Source: Gemmatimonadota bacterium
GTDB taxonomy: Bacteria; Gemmatimonadota; Gemmatimonadetes; Longimicrobiales; Gaopeijiaceae
Assembly (NCBI GenBank): GCA_030428885.1
Contig: JAUIEJ010000001.1
Coordinates: 62,001-126,000, forward strand
Length of the DNA: 64,000 nt
Reading direction: 5' to 3'
The notes under the pieces were generated by a model that was not told the origin of the DNA, made no database searches, and saw only the letters and a program-made list of their open reading frames with translations. The position numbers and the translations under genes are program-made. This document shows, one piece after another, positions 8,305 through 18,220 of the stretch (within the stretch, counting starts at the first letter, position 1; the number at the start of each line of letters is the position of its first letter).

Positions 8305-9137
8305 CCCAGGCCGACTTCCACTTCTTCTCGGCCGAGCCGTCGCCGGCGCTGGCGCCGTTCGTGACGTGCTACTGGGGCGTGCGGGGGTCGCTGGGGGTGT
8401 TGAACTACGAGATCGAGTCGGTGCTCCCCACGGGCACCGTGGAGCTGATGATCAACTTCGGCTCCCGGCAGCGGATCCTGGCCTACGGCGAACGCACGGC
8501 CGACGACGTCTTCGACACGGCGTGGCTCTCGGGCATGCAGGACCAGCCCCTGACCCACCGGGCCGACGGGTTCAGCGACCACATCTCGGTGCGGTTCCGC
8601 CCCGGCGGCGCCCACGCCTTCCTGGACCTGCCCCTGGACGAGCTCACCAATCAGGTGGTGAAGCTCGACGATCTCTTGGGACCCCGGGCCGCCTCCCTGC
8701 GCGACGCCCTCACGGCCGAACCCTCGGACGCGGGTCGCTGCCGCATTCTCGAAGGGTGGCTCCTGGCCCGACGCCGGGAGGTGCACCCGTGGTACGCCAC
8801 GGTGCGCCGGGCCATGGACCTGCTCCGGGGCGGCACCCGGAGCCTCGGCGTGACCGAGGTGTGCGACCGCCTGGGGCTGTCGAACCGCTATCTGATTCAG
8901 CAGTTCCGCACCACCGTGGGCCTCACACCCAAGACCTTCGCCCGGGTCCAGCGCTTCCAGGCCCTCATCGACGACACCCGAGGCAGCGACGATCCGCCCT
9001 GGGCGCGCCTGGCGGCCCGGCACGGCTACGCCGACCAGTCCCACCTGATCCGGGAATTCCGGAGGTTCGCGTTGCTCACCCCGTCCCAGTTCCTGGAGCG
9101 GCGAACCCCCGACGAGGGCAACGTGAAGGGCGACTGA
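8301..9137 (+). CDS. AraC-family transcriptional regulator with DUF6597-like N-terminus
   Basis: A 278-residue regulator. The N-terminal half (PSPALAPFVTCYWGVRG, VLPTGTVELMINFG, HISVRFRPGGAHAFL) matches the DUF6597-type sensor found in many AraC regulators. The C-terminal 100 residues contain the double helix-turn-helix (LGVTEVCDRLGLSNRYLIQQF, LTPKTFARVQRF, HGYADQSHLIREFRRF), diagnostic of AraC/XylS DNA-binding domains. The start is GTG 8301, overlapping the DUF1761 stop. The effector and target genes are unknown, though the coupled membrane protein is an obvious candidate partner. Confidence 0.9.
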   Translation: MTQADFHFFSAEPSPALAPFVTCYWGVRGSLGVLNYEIESVLPTGTVELMINFGSRQRILAYGERTADDVFDTAWLSGMQDQPLTHRADGFSDHISVRFRPGGAHAFLDLPLDELTNQVVKLDDLLGPRAASLRDALTAEPSDAGRCRILEGWLLARRREVHPWYATVRRAMDLLRGGTRSLGVTEVCDRLGLSNRYLIQQFRTTVGLTPKTFARVQRFQALIDDTRGSDDPPWARLAARHGYADQSHLIREFRRFALLTPSQFLERRTPDEGNVKGD

Positions 9138-9166
9138 CCGGCCGCGTTGGGAGCGGGGTCGTTGAG

Positions 9167-9198
9167 GTATACGTATACGTGCAGTACGATACGTATAC
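9167..9198. promoter_or_regulatory. Palindromic operator candidate of the VapBC pair
   Basis: GTATACGTATAC (9167-9178) is a perfect palindrome, and its core ATACGTAT recurs at 9189-9196. The two dyad centres are exactly 20 bp apart, about two helical turns, and the second ends four bases before the antitoxin start. This is the typical layout for an autoregulatory toxin-antitoxin operator. Confidence 0.6.
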
Positions 9199-9199
9199 C

Positions 9200-9421
9200 A
9201 TGAAGACGAAACTCACCATCACCGTCGACCGGGAACTCGTCCCCCGGGCGAAGCGGCTCGCGCGGGCGCGGGGCGTGTCCCTCTCATCCATCATCGAGGG
9301 CGCACTGCGGGAGCTGACCGCGCCCGAGACCCCCACCTTCTCCGAACGCTGGCGCGGAGCGTTCGAGTGGAAGGACGCCGACGACCCCAGGGCCCGGGCC
9401 CTCCGGGACAAGTATCGATGA
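9200..9421 (+). CDS. vapB: VapB-type antitoxin (DUF6364-like)
   Basis: A 73-residue protein starting MKTKLTITVDRELVPRAKRLA, a ribbon-helix-helix beginning typical of DUF6364-family antitoxins paired with PIN toxins. The C-terminal portion (FSERWRGAFEWKDADD) probably wraps the toxin. Its stop overlaps the toxin start (ATGA). Paired palindromes immediately upstream probably serve as its own operator. The family call rests on sequence pattern and gene pairing. Confidence 0.75.
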   Translation: MKTKLTITVDRELVPRAKRLARARGVSLSSIIEGALRELTAPETPTFSERWRGAFEWKDADDPRARALRDKYR

Positions 9422-9819
9422 TCCTCCTCGACACCGACGTCCTGCTCGACATCGCCCTGGATCGCCACCCCCACGTGGGTGCTTCCGGGGCCCTGGTGGA
9501 CCAGATCGAGCGGGGAGGTCGGGGTGCCTTCGTCGCCTGGCACACCCTCTCCAACCTCTACACCCTCATCCGGCCGGCCCGGGGCGAGGCCGAGACCCGG
9601 CAGTTTCTCGCCGAACTCACCGAAGTCGTGACGGTCGCACCCACCGACTCCGACTCCTTCCGGTACGCCGCGACCCTCCCTATGCCCGACCTGGAAGACG
9701 CCATGCAGGTGGCCGCGGCCCGGGCGTGCGGCGCCTCCGTGATCGCCACCCGGAACCTGAAGGACTTCCGGGCCTCCCCGATTCCCGCCCAGACCCCGGC
9801 CGACCTCCTCCGGCACTGA
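9418..9819 (+). CDS. vapC: PIN-domain ribonuclease toxin (VapC-type)
   Basis: A 133-residue PIN-domain protein. The first acidic cluster is MILLDTDVLLDIALDR (Asp5 and Asp7 near the start of strand 1), and later acidic residues lie in MPDLEDAMQVAAA and ATRNLKDF. VapC proteins are metal-dependent RNases that cleave tRNA or rRNA. The residue usually Glu in helix 3 is not obvious here (AWHTLSNLYTLI), a pattern also seen in some PIN subfamilies. It follows the antitoxin gene with an ATGA overlap, so the two form an operon. Confidence 0.8.
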   Translation: MILLDTDVLLDIALDRHPHVGASGALVDQIERGGRGAFVAWHTLSNLYTLIRPARGEAETRQFLAELTEVVTVAPTDSDSFRYAATLPMPDLEDAMQVAAARACGASVIATRNLKDFRASPIPAQTPADLLRH

Positions 9820-10191
9820 GTCCCGTGTTCAAAGGAGGCGCCCGAGGGGCGCCATCCATCTCCTGTGGCGGGGCCCGGCTGCGGAGGGCGGCCGCATCGC
9901 TCCCCCCGGGCCGGCGCGAGTTCCCCATCAGATTGCCGAAGCCCGCCGATTGGGGAATTCGCCCCGCCATTCGACGCGAAATCCCCGGCGCGCTCCCGCC
10001 GGCTCCTCGCCTCTGGGGAAATGGCGTCACATGGCGACGTCAATCCGGAATCCCACGACCCCGGCGCATCTGATGGGGATTTCGCACCCCGCCTCCATCC
10101 CTCGCCCCCCCGCTTGCCAACCCCCCCCCATTTCGAGAGTCTAAGCCGGTTCTCCGGCCGATCGCCCCGAATCCACCCATCAGGAGTCCCC
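9820..10191. other. Intergenic region between vapC and the topoisomerase gene
   Basis: No convincing gene. It holds the GC hairpin listed at 9837-9853, a small hairpin (GCCGG-TTCT-CCGGC, 10145-10158), and the AGGAG ribosome site at 10182-10186 for the downstream TTG start. A promoter for the topoisomerase gene is expected here, but no box is convincing enough to mark. Confidence 0.4.
9837..9853. terminator. GC hairpin after vapC, possible terminator
   Basis: GGCGCCC-GAG-GGGCGCC forms a perfect 7-bp stem with a 3-base loop, 18 bases after the vapC stop. No U-tract follows, so an intrinsic terminator is only possible. Confidence 0.35.
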
Positions 10192-12798
<2,607 letters not shown>

Positions 12799-12801
12799 AC
12801 G

Positions 12802-13956
12802 ATGAAGTTTCTGGTGCTCGGTGGCGGTGCCCAGGGTTCGGCCGCGGCCTTCGATCTCGTGCGGCGCGACAACGTCGAGAAGGTGATCATCGCCGATCAG
12901 ACCACGGGTCACGTGCGCCCGTTCCTGAAGCCCTTCGTGGGCGACCGGCTCGAGTTCCGGGCGGTGGATGCCCAGGACCACGGCGAAGTGCGTGAGGTCA
13001 TGGAAGAGGTCGACGCCGTGGTGTGCGGCCTGCCGTACTATTTCAACTACGACATGGCCGAACTGGCCGTAGAGAGCGACTGCCACTACTGCGACCTCGG
13101 GGGCAACACCGAGATCGTGGAGCGCCAGCGCACGCTGCACGCCGAGGCGAAGCGTCGGGGACTCTCCATCATGCCCGACTGTGGACTCGCTCCGGGCATG
13201 GTCAACATCCTGGCCCAGGCCGGCATCGACCACTTCGACGAGACCCGCTCGGTGAAGATCCGGGTGGGGGGACTTCCCCAGGATCCCCGGCCGCCCCTCA
13301 ACTATCAGATCGTCTATTCCATGGAAGGGGTCCTGGACTATTACACGACCCTCAGCGTGGTGCTGGAAGGCGGCAAGCTGGTGCAGAAGACCGCCCTGTC
13401 CGAACTCGAGAACGTCGACTTTCCCGAGCCCGTGGGCACACTGGAGGCGTTCCACACCGCCGGCGGCATTTCCACCATGCCGTACCGGTACCAGAACCAG
13501 ATTCCCCACATGGAATACAAGACCCTGCGCTATCCCGGCCACGCCAAGATCATGGAGGCCGTGCGGGAGCTGGGACTGTTGAGCCAGGACCCGATGGAGA
13601 TCGACGGTACCAAAGTGGTGCCCCGGGACTTCTTCATCCGGGTGGTGTCGCCCCGGCTGCGGAACCCCAAGGGCCGGGACCTGGTGGCCCTGCGCGTCGA
13701 GGTGGAAGGCACGAAAGACGGGGCCCAGGGCGGCGTGCGCTACGACCTCCTCGACTATTACGACGCCGAGCACGGCGTGACGGCCATGATGCGTACCACC
13801 GGCTACTCCCTGGCCATCACCTCATTGATGCAGGTCGACGGCCGGGTCACGGAGCACGGCGTGACCACCCCCGACGAGGGCATGCCCGCCGAGGCCTACA
13901 TTCAGGAGTTGGCCGGCCACGGCATCGGGATCGAGAAGTCGGTGGTGGGGTCGTAG
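12802..13956 (+). CDS. Saccharopine dehydrogenase-family oxidoreductase (lysine 6-dehydrogenase-like)
   Basis: A 384-residue NAD(P)-dependent enzyme. The N-terminal Rossmann motif is MKFLVLGGGAQGSAAAFDL, followed by DAVVCGLPYYFNYDMAELA and CHYCDLGGNTEIV, where family members bind cofactor and substrate. CGLAPGMVNILA and the GGLPQDPRPPLNY region match saccharopine/lysine-6-dehydrogenase-like proteins. It probably oxidises an amino-acid substrate in lysine or related metabolism in the cytoplasm; the exact substrate is not fixed by sequence. It starts three bases after the topoisomerase stop, so it may be co-transcribed. The following intergenic region has tandem repeats. Confidence 0.8.
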   Translation: MKFLVLGGGAQGSAAAFDLVRRDNVEKVIIADQTTGHVRPFLKPFVGDRLEFRAVDAQDHGEVREVMEEVDAVVCGLPYYFNYDMAELAVESDCHYCDLGGNTEIVERQRTLHAEAKRRGLSIMPDCGLAPGMVNILAQAGIDHFDETRSVKIRVGGLPQDPRPPLNYQIVYSMEGVLDYYTTLSVVLEGGKLVQKTALSELENVDFPEPVGTLEAFHTAGGISTMPYRYQNQIPHMEYKTLRYPGHAKIMEAVRELGLLSQDPMEIDGTKVVPRDFFIRVVSPRLRNPKGRDLVALRVEVEGTKDGAQGGVRYDLLDYYDAEHGVTAMMRTTGYSLAITSLMQVDGRVTEHGVTTPDEGMPAEAYIQELAGHGIGIEKSVVGS

Positions 13957-13961
13957 CGGGG

Positions 13962-14000
13962 GGCCGTGCAGGGGGGCCGTGCGGGCGGGCCGTGCGGGGC
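13962..14000. repeat. Three tandem 13-bp repeats
   Basis: GGCCGTGC recurs at 13962, 13975 and 13988, giving three head-to-tail 13-bp units (GGCCGTGC followed by a G-rich pentamer). They begin a few bases after the oxidoreductase stop. They resemble a slippage-generated minisatellite; no function is apparent. Confidence 0.7.
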
Positions 14001-14099
14001 GGGCTCCCGCCGGGTGCTCGGGAGGCGGGATGCGCCGGGGTGCCGTGGCCGGGCGACCCACCGGGCCGAGAAGAACGTGCGAATGAACGCGATGCCGAA

Positions 14100-14240
14100 G
14101 TTCATCGGGACGTTTCGCTCATTTGCTGAGCGAAACGCGCGGTTCGTTGTCGGGGTCGCGAGTTCATCCGGCGATTGTGCTCGTATTCGAGCCCTGACCT
14201 CGATCTGAACTCGCGACCTCCGTTCATCCGTACGTCTTGA
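14100..14240. repeat. Compound palindromic (REP/MITE-like) element
   Basis: Two strong inverted repeats sit side by side. The first is an 11-bp perfect stem CGTTTCGCTCA (14111-14121) with TGAGCGAAACG (14127-14137) and a 5-base loop. The second is a 13-bp arm pair GGTCGCGAGTTCA (14154-14166) and TGAACTCGCGACC (14206-14218), enclosing a smaller hairpin GCTCG-TATT-CGAGC. The motif GTTCATC appears three times (near 14100, 14163 and 14222). No coding sequence is convincing here. The layout resembles REP/BIME or MITE elements; it lies between two convergent genes. Confidence 0.55.
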
Positions 14241-14271
14241 TCGCGATCCCCGCAGTGACGACCCGCCGCAG

Positions 14272-15153
14272 CTACGCCCCGCCCCCCGTCCACTCCGCGC
14301 TCAGCTCCACCAGTCTCGCCAACGCCTCGGCGTCGAAGGCCTGTGCGTTGGGTTGAGCGGGCTGCATGCCGTTGAAGTAGCCGCCGGTGCCCAGGTCCGG
14401 GGCGTCGATGAGGTGGAGCACCGCCTCGGCCCCCTCGTCCACCGAGGCGCGGGCCTGGGCGCCCCGGGAGAGCACCATGTTGGTGTCCATCATGGTCGCC
14501 GGGTGGAGCGCGTTGACCGTCACCCCCGAGCCCTCGAACGCCTCGGCGTGGACCCGCGTGATCATGATCTGGGCCAGCTTGCTCTGGGCGTAGGCCCGGC
14601 CGTCGGAGTAGCCCGACTCCAGCATCACGTCGTCGAAATCGAGGGGGCGCTGGGCGATGGAGGCCACGTTGACGACCCGGGCAGGCGCGCTCGCTCGCAG
14701 GAGGTCGGCGAGGGACTCGGTGAGGAGGTAGGTGGCCAGGTAGTTCACCTGGAAGTGCAGCTCGTGGCCGTCTTCGCTCAGTTGCCGCGGACCCTCGAGC
14801 CAGATGCCGGCGTTGTTCACCAGCACGTCGAGGCGGGGATAGTCCGCCAGGATCTGCTCGGCCAGCCCGGCGATGTCGTCCAGGCGGGCGAAGTCGGCGC
14901 GCATGAACCGGGCCGACCCTCCCATGGCCCGGATCGAATCCACCACCACCCGGCCCCGTTCCTCGTTGCGGCCGTGGACGATGACGTGGTCGCCCGCAGC
15001 CCCCAGGGCCAGGGCCACCTCCCGCCCGAGGCCCGAGGTGGAGCCGGTGACGAGGACCACACGTTGGTCGCCGTCGGGGGTGTCCTGGGCCACAGCGTCG
15101 TGGGGAGTCACGGCGAACAGGGAGGCGGCGAGTATGGCGAGGAAGGGCCTCAT
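14272..15153 (-). CDS. Secreted short-chain dehydrogenase/reductase
   Basis: A 293-residue SDR-family oxidoreductase preceded by a signal peptide (residues 1-24, ending DAVAQ). The cofactor motif is VVLVTGSTSGLGREVALAL, the structural motif is VLVNNAGIW, and the catalytic pair is the YxxxK in RAYAQSKLAQIMI with Ser in VVNVASIAQR. SDR enzymes normally use cytoplasmic NAD(P)H, so an exported member is odd. ATG 15153 has AGGA at good spacing and gives the clean signal peptide. The order resembles retinol-dehydrogenase-like SDRs. The substrate is unknown. Confidence 0.85.
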   Translation of the reverse strand: MRPFLAILAASLFAVTPHDAVAQDTPDGDQRVVLVTGSTSGLGREVALALGAAGDHVIVHGRNEERGRVVVDSIRAMGGSARFMRADFARLDDIAGLAEQILADYPRLDVLVNNAGIWLEGPRQLSEDGHELHFQVNYLATYLLTESLADLLRASAPARVVNVASIAQRPLDFDDVMLESGYSDGRAYAQSKLAQIMITRVHAEAFEGSGVTVNALHPATMMDTNMVLSRGAQARASVDEGAEAVLHLIDAPDLGTGGYFNGMQPAQPNAQAFDAEALARLVELSAEWTGGGA

Positions 15154-15295
15154 GGGCGTCCTGCGGGTCGGGGGAAACCGGCACCGTCGGACTACAACAT
15201 GCGACCGCTCAGGGTTGGAGGCGAACGGTTGCGCGTCGGCGTCGTCGGGCCGAACTGTGTCGACCCACCTCGGCCCCTCCTTCCGCGAGTCCCCC

Positions 15296-15844
15296 ATGAA
15301 CAGGATCCGCTCCGCCGCCACACGGGCGTGCCTGGCCCTCGTCGTGTGTGCGCCTCTCTCTGCTCAAACCGCGCCGTCGGAATTCCGCGCGATCTGGCAG
15401 GGCCATTTCGACGGGTCGGCTCAGAAGTTCGTGGCGCTGGCCCAGGCCATGCCCGCCAGCGCGTATGCATGGACCCCCATGGACGGCACGATGTCGGTCG
15501 TCGAGGTCTACATGCACGTCGCGCGATACAACTACATGTACCTCGACGACAACATGGGCATCGCGGCTCCGGTGGCCTACGCCGACCTCGAGAGCGCAGT
15601 GACGGACAAGGACGAGGCGGTGGAGATCCTCGAGGCGAGCATGGACCACGTGCGCGGCGCGGTCGCGGCGATGTCCGACGCCGACCTGGAGGCGCCTACG
15701 ACCCTGTACGGCCGTGACGTGGCGAACTGGGCGGTGCTCTTCCAGCTCGTGGCCCACATGAACGAGCACCTGGGGCAGTCCATCGCGTACGCGCGATCCA
15801 ACGGCGTGGTGCCGCCCTGGAGTCGATCGACCTCTACTCCTTGA
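15296..15844 (+). CDS. Secreted DinB-family protein
   Basis: A 182-residue protein with a signal peptide (about residues 1-24, ending PLSAQ) followed by a four-helix DinB/DinB_2 fold: FVALAQAMPASAYAWTPMDGTMSVVEVYMHVARYN and LVAHMNEHLGQSIAYAR. The His residues in MHVARY and VAHMNEHLGQ match the metal-binding triad of the family. DinB proteins are often thiol- or metal-dependent transferases. The secreted form is unusual but recurs next to other exported enzymes here. The 3' end overlaps the convergent small membrane-peptide gene by 11 bases. Confidence 0.8.
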   Translation: MNRIRSAATRACLALVVCAPLSAQTAPSEFRAIWQGHFDGSAQKFVALAQAMPASAYAWTPMDGTMSVVEVYMHVARYNYMYLDDNMGIAAPVAYADLESAVTDKDEAVEILEASMDHVRGAVAAMSDADLEAPTTLYGRDVANWAVLFQLVAHMNEHLGQSIAYARSNGVVPPWSRSTSTP

Positions 15845-15947
15845 GGTTCCGCATCACCCAGAGGCCCAGGAAGATCATCATCCCGATGAGAAAGAGGATG
15901 GTGAGTGCCGACATCCATCCCGCGGTGTCGCTGAACAGACCCTCCAT
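15834..15947 (-). CDS. 37-residue single-pass membrane peptide (DUF3149-like)
   Basis: MEGLFSDTAGWMSALTILFL opens a 37-residue peptide with one hydrophobic helix (residues 13-32) and a short basic end (VMRNLKE). Length, an N-terminal LF...G segment and the single helix match DUF3149-type small proteins of unknown function. GGAG (15954-15957) lies seven bases upstream of ATG 15947. It is convergent with the DinB gene and overlaps its last 11 bases. Confidence 0.5.
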   Translation of the reverse strand: MEGLFSDTAGWMSALTILFLIGMMIFLGLWVMRNLKE

Positions 15948-16050
15948 GACGCAGCTCCAGGGAGAGGTGTGAGAATTTCGGGAGGGTCGATTCGGGGTCG
16001 AAAATGCGGGTCGGCAAGGGCCGGCGCCAGACTTGGACCGGTCACCGCAC

Positions 16051-17481
16051 TCAGGGCTCGGGACTCCCGACGGGATCACCCTCCCGCGCGGCCAGAGCCT
16101 CGTCGATGACGGCGTCCACCAGGGGTCCGTCGAGGCCGACGTAGGTGGTGGGATCCAGCAGCGCATCGAGTTCGTCGGCGCCGAGGGCCGCGCTCAGTTC
16201 GGGGTCGGCGACGATGGCGTCGCGGAGGGTCGCGCCCGACTCGAGGGCCTCGTCGGCGAGCTCCCGAAGTCGGTTCTCTGCGTGCTCGCGGCCCAGGGTC
16301 TCGCCCAGCGCGAACACGATCCGCTGGGTCATGATCCACCCATCGCTGAGGTCCAGGTTGGCCCGCATGCGCCCCGGGTCGACCTCCAGGCGGGAGATGA
16401 GGCGGCTGGCGTCGATGAGCATGTCTTCGGCGGCCAACGAGACGTCTTCCAGGGCATCGTTGGGGCGCGAGGTGTTATCGCGCTCGAAGTAGTTGATCAT
16501 GTCGTCGGCCACGATCTCGGCCAGCCTCGGCACCGTACGGGCATGTTGGCGCAGGGCGTGGGAGAGGGACGGGTTGTTCTTGTGGGGCATGGTGCTCGAC
16601 CCCACGGCCGTCGAGGTCCGCGCCTCCACGACCTCGGCGATGTCGGTCATCTGCAGCAGGAAGATCTCCTGCCCGAAGCGTCCCCAGGTGCGACTGATCA
16701 TGGAGAGCACGAGGGCGTACTCGGCGTAGACGTCGCGACTCGCGTGCCAGTCGTCGGGGTAGGCCGTGGGGAGTCCCAGTTCATGGGCCAGGGTCGTTTC
16801 CACCGCCGGGCCTTCCGCGCCGAGCCCGAGATACGAGCCCACGGCGCCCTTCATGATGATGGAGCGCTCCACGCGGGGCAGGAGATCGGCGAGGCGCTCG
16901 ATGTGGCGCCGGTTCTCGCCGATGTAGCCGGCGACCTTCTTGCCGAAGGTGATGGGCAGGGCGTGCTGTCCCAGGGTGCGGCCGATCATGACCGTCTCCC
17001 GGTGCTCCCGGGCGAGGGCGACGAGTTGAAGCTCGATGGTGCGGAGATCGTCGACGAGGGCGTGGATCGCGGCCCGCATCTGGAGGGTCAGGGCGCTGTC
17101 GTAGAGGTCGACGGTGGTGGCGCCGAAGTGCAGATAGTTGCCGTGCCCCTCGTCGAGGGACCGCCTCAATACGTTCAGGAAGGCGACCATGCGGTGCCGC
17201 ACCCGGTCGTACTCCTCGTCCACCGCCTCCTGGGGCAGGTTCGCGGGCACCGCCGCGTCCGTGATGGCGGCGGCGGCCTCCGGGGGGATCACGCCGTGGA
17301 CCGCCTGGGCGCGGGCCAGAGCGGCTTCGAGCTCCAGGACGAACCCGTTCCGTCGGGCCTCGGTGAAGAGGGGAGCCAGGTCGCTGCGGGTGGACAGGGT
17401 CGGGGGCGCCGGCTCCTGCCCCTGGACGCCGGTCGCCAGCGCGATCGCGGCTGCGGCACCCCATCGGCGTGCTCTGTTCAT
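16051..17481 (-). CDS. Exported fumarase/aspartase-superfamily lyase (adenylosuccinate lyase-like)
   Basis: A 476-residue protein. The superfamily signature GSSTMPHKNNP is present, together with YLHFGATTVDLYDSA, GRTLGQHALPITFGKKVAG and IIMKGAVGSYLG, best matching adenylosuccinate lyase or carboxymuconate cycloisomerase. A clear signal peptide (about residues 1-21, ending GVQGQ) precedes the fold, although these enzymes are normally cytoplasmic. The family forms tetramers with a composite active site and eliminates fumarate from substituted succinates. The exported location argues against a purine-biosynthetic role. The start is ATG 17481 with AAGGA very close upstream. No other purine genes are nearby. 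Confidence 0.8.
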   Translation of the reverse strand: MNRARRWGAAAAIALATGVQGQEPAPPTLSTRSDLAPLFTEARRNGFVLELEAALARAQAVHGVIPPEAAAAITDAAVPANLPQEAVDEEYDRVRHRMVAFLNVLRRSLDEGHGNYLHFGATTVDLYDSALTLQMRAAIHALVDDLRTIELQLVALAREHRETVMIGRTLGQHALPITFGKKVAGYIGENRRHIERLADLLPRVERSIIMKGAVGSYLGLGAEGPAVETTLAHELGLPTAYPDDWHASRDVYAEYALVLSMISRTWGRFGQEIFLLQMTDIAEVVEARTSTAVGSSTMPHKNNPSLSHALRQHARTVPRLAEIVADDMINYFERDNTSRPNDALEDVSLAAEDMLIDASRLISRLEVDPGRMRANLDLSDGWIMTQRIVFALGETLGREHAENRLRELADEALESGATLRDAIVADPELSAALGADELDALLDPTTYVGLDGPLVDAVIDEALAAREGDPVGSPEP

Positions 17482-17658
17482 GGTCCTTCACTCTCGGTGG
17501 GACTGGGGAATCGGCGGCGTGGGCCTGAAGAGGGAGTCTAGGGCGGAAACGGCGGGACGGGCCAGCGGTGGGGCGACCCGAATCGCCCCGCTCTGGCGGG
17601 CACGCTGCGGGCGCCCTACCGTGGACCAGCGCCGACGACCCCCCTCCTGGAGTCCCCC

Positions 17659-18213
17659 GTGGACCTGCCTTTCCGTCGCCTCACCCTGCTCGTGATGGCC
17701 CTCGTTCTGCCCTCCTGTGCGGATTCGGAGGCACAGACCGCACAGTCCGGGCCGATGAGGTGGGTCGGCTGTTCTGCCGGCGGCGGAGGAGGCATGCAAC
17801 GGGAGCGGGGAACGATCATCTACGCCTCCGACGGGAACGCCTACCACGTCGATTACCGGTTGGTGGTCGTGGGTCGAGATGTTCCGAGGAGGTCGCCGGA
17901 GTATCGGCCCCCCGCCTTCCGGATCCCGACTGAGCGAGGCATGAGTGGCGGCTCCATGGGCCCCTGGTTGGTCGGCATGGACACCGAGGGCACGGTCTGG
18001 CTCCACCACCGGAGCCACGACCCGAACGGCGCCAACCTCTTCCTGGTCGAACCGGCCCCGGCCCCCGACTCGGGCCTCGTCATCGTCGACGCCCTGACCC
18101 GGGATCTGACCTGGGACCTGGGACCCTGCGGAGCCACGGACTCGTTGATGAACGCCCTGAATCGAGACGACCGCGTGCTCGAGTTCCTGGGCGGCCCCAT
18201 GGGTCGTCGGTAG
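17659..18213 (+). CDS. Hypothetical lipoprotein
   Basis: A 184-residue protein with a lipoprotein signal (LLVMALVLPSC, Cys near residue 20). The mature part has no recognised domain; short runs GTIIYASDGNAYHVDYRL and WLVGMDTEGTVWLHH suggest beta-strand content. The start is GTG 17659 with GGAG upstream. It is followed after seven bases by the serine hydrolase lipoprotein gene, so the two may be co-expressed. Confidence 0.6.
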   Translation: MDLPFRRLTLLVMALVLPSCADSEAQTAQSGPMRWVGCSAGGGGGMQRERGTIIYASDGNAYHVDYRLVVVGRDVPRRSPEYRPPAFRIPTERGMSGGSMGPWLVGMDTEGTVWLHHRSHDPNGANLFLVEPAPAPDSGLVIVDALTRDLTWDLGPCGATDSLMNALNRDDRVLEFLGGPMGRR

Positions 18214-18220
18214 GCCCGCC

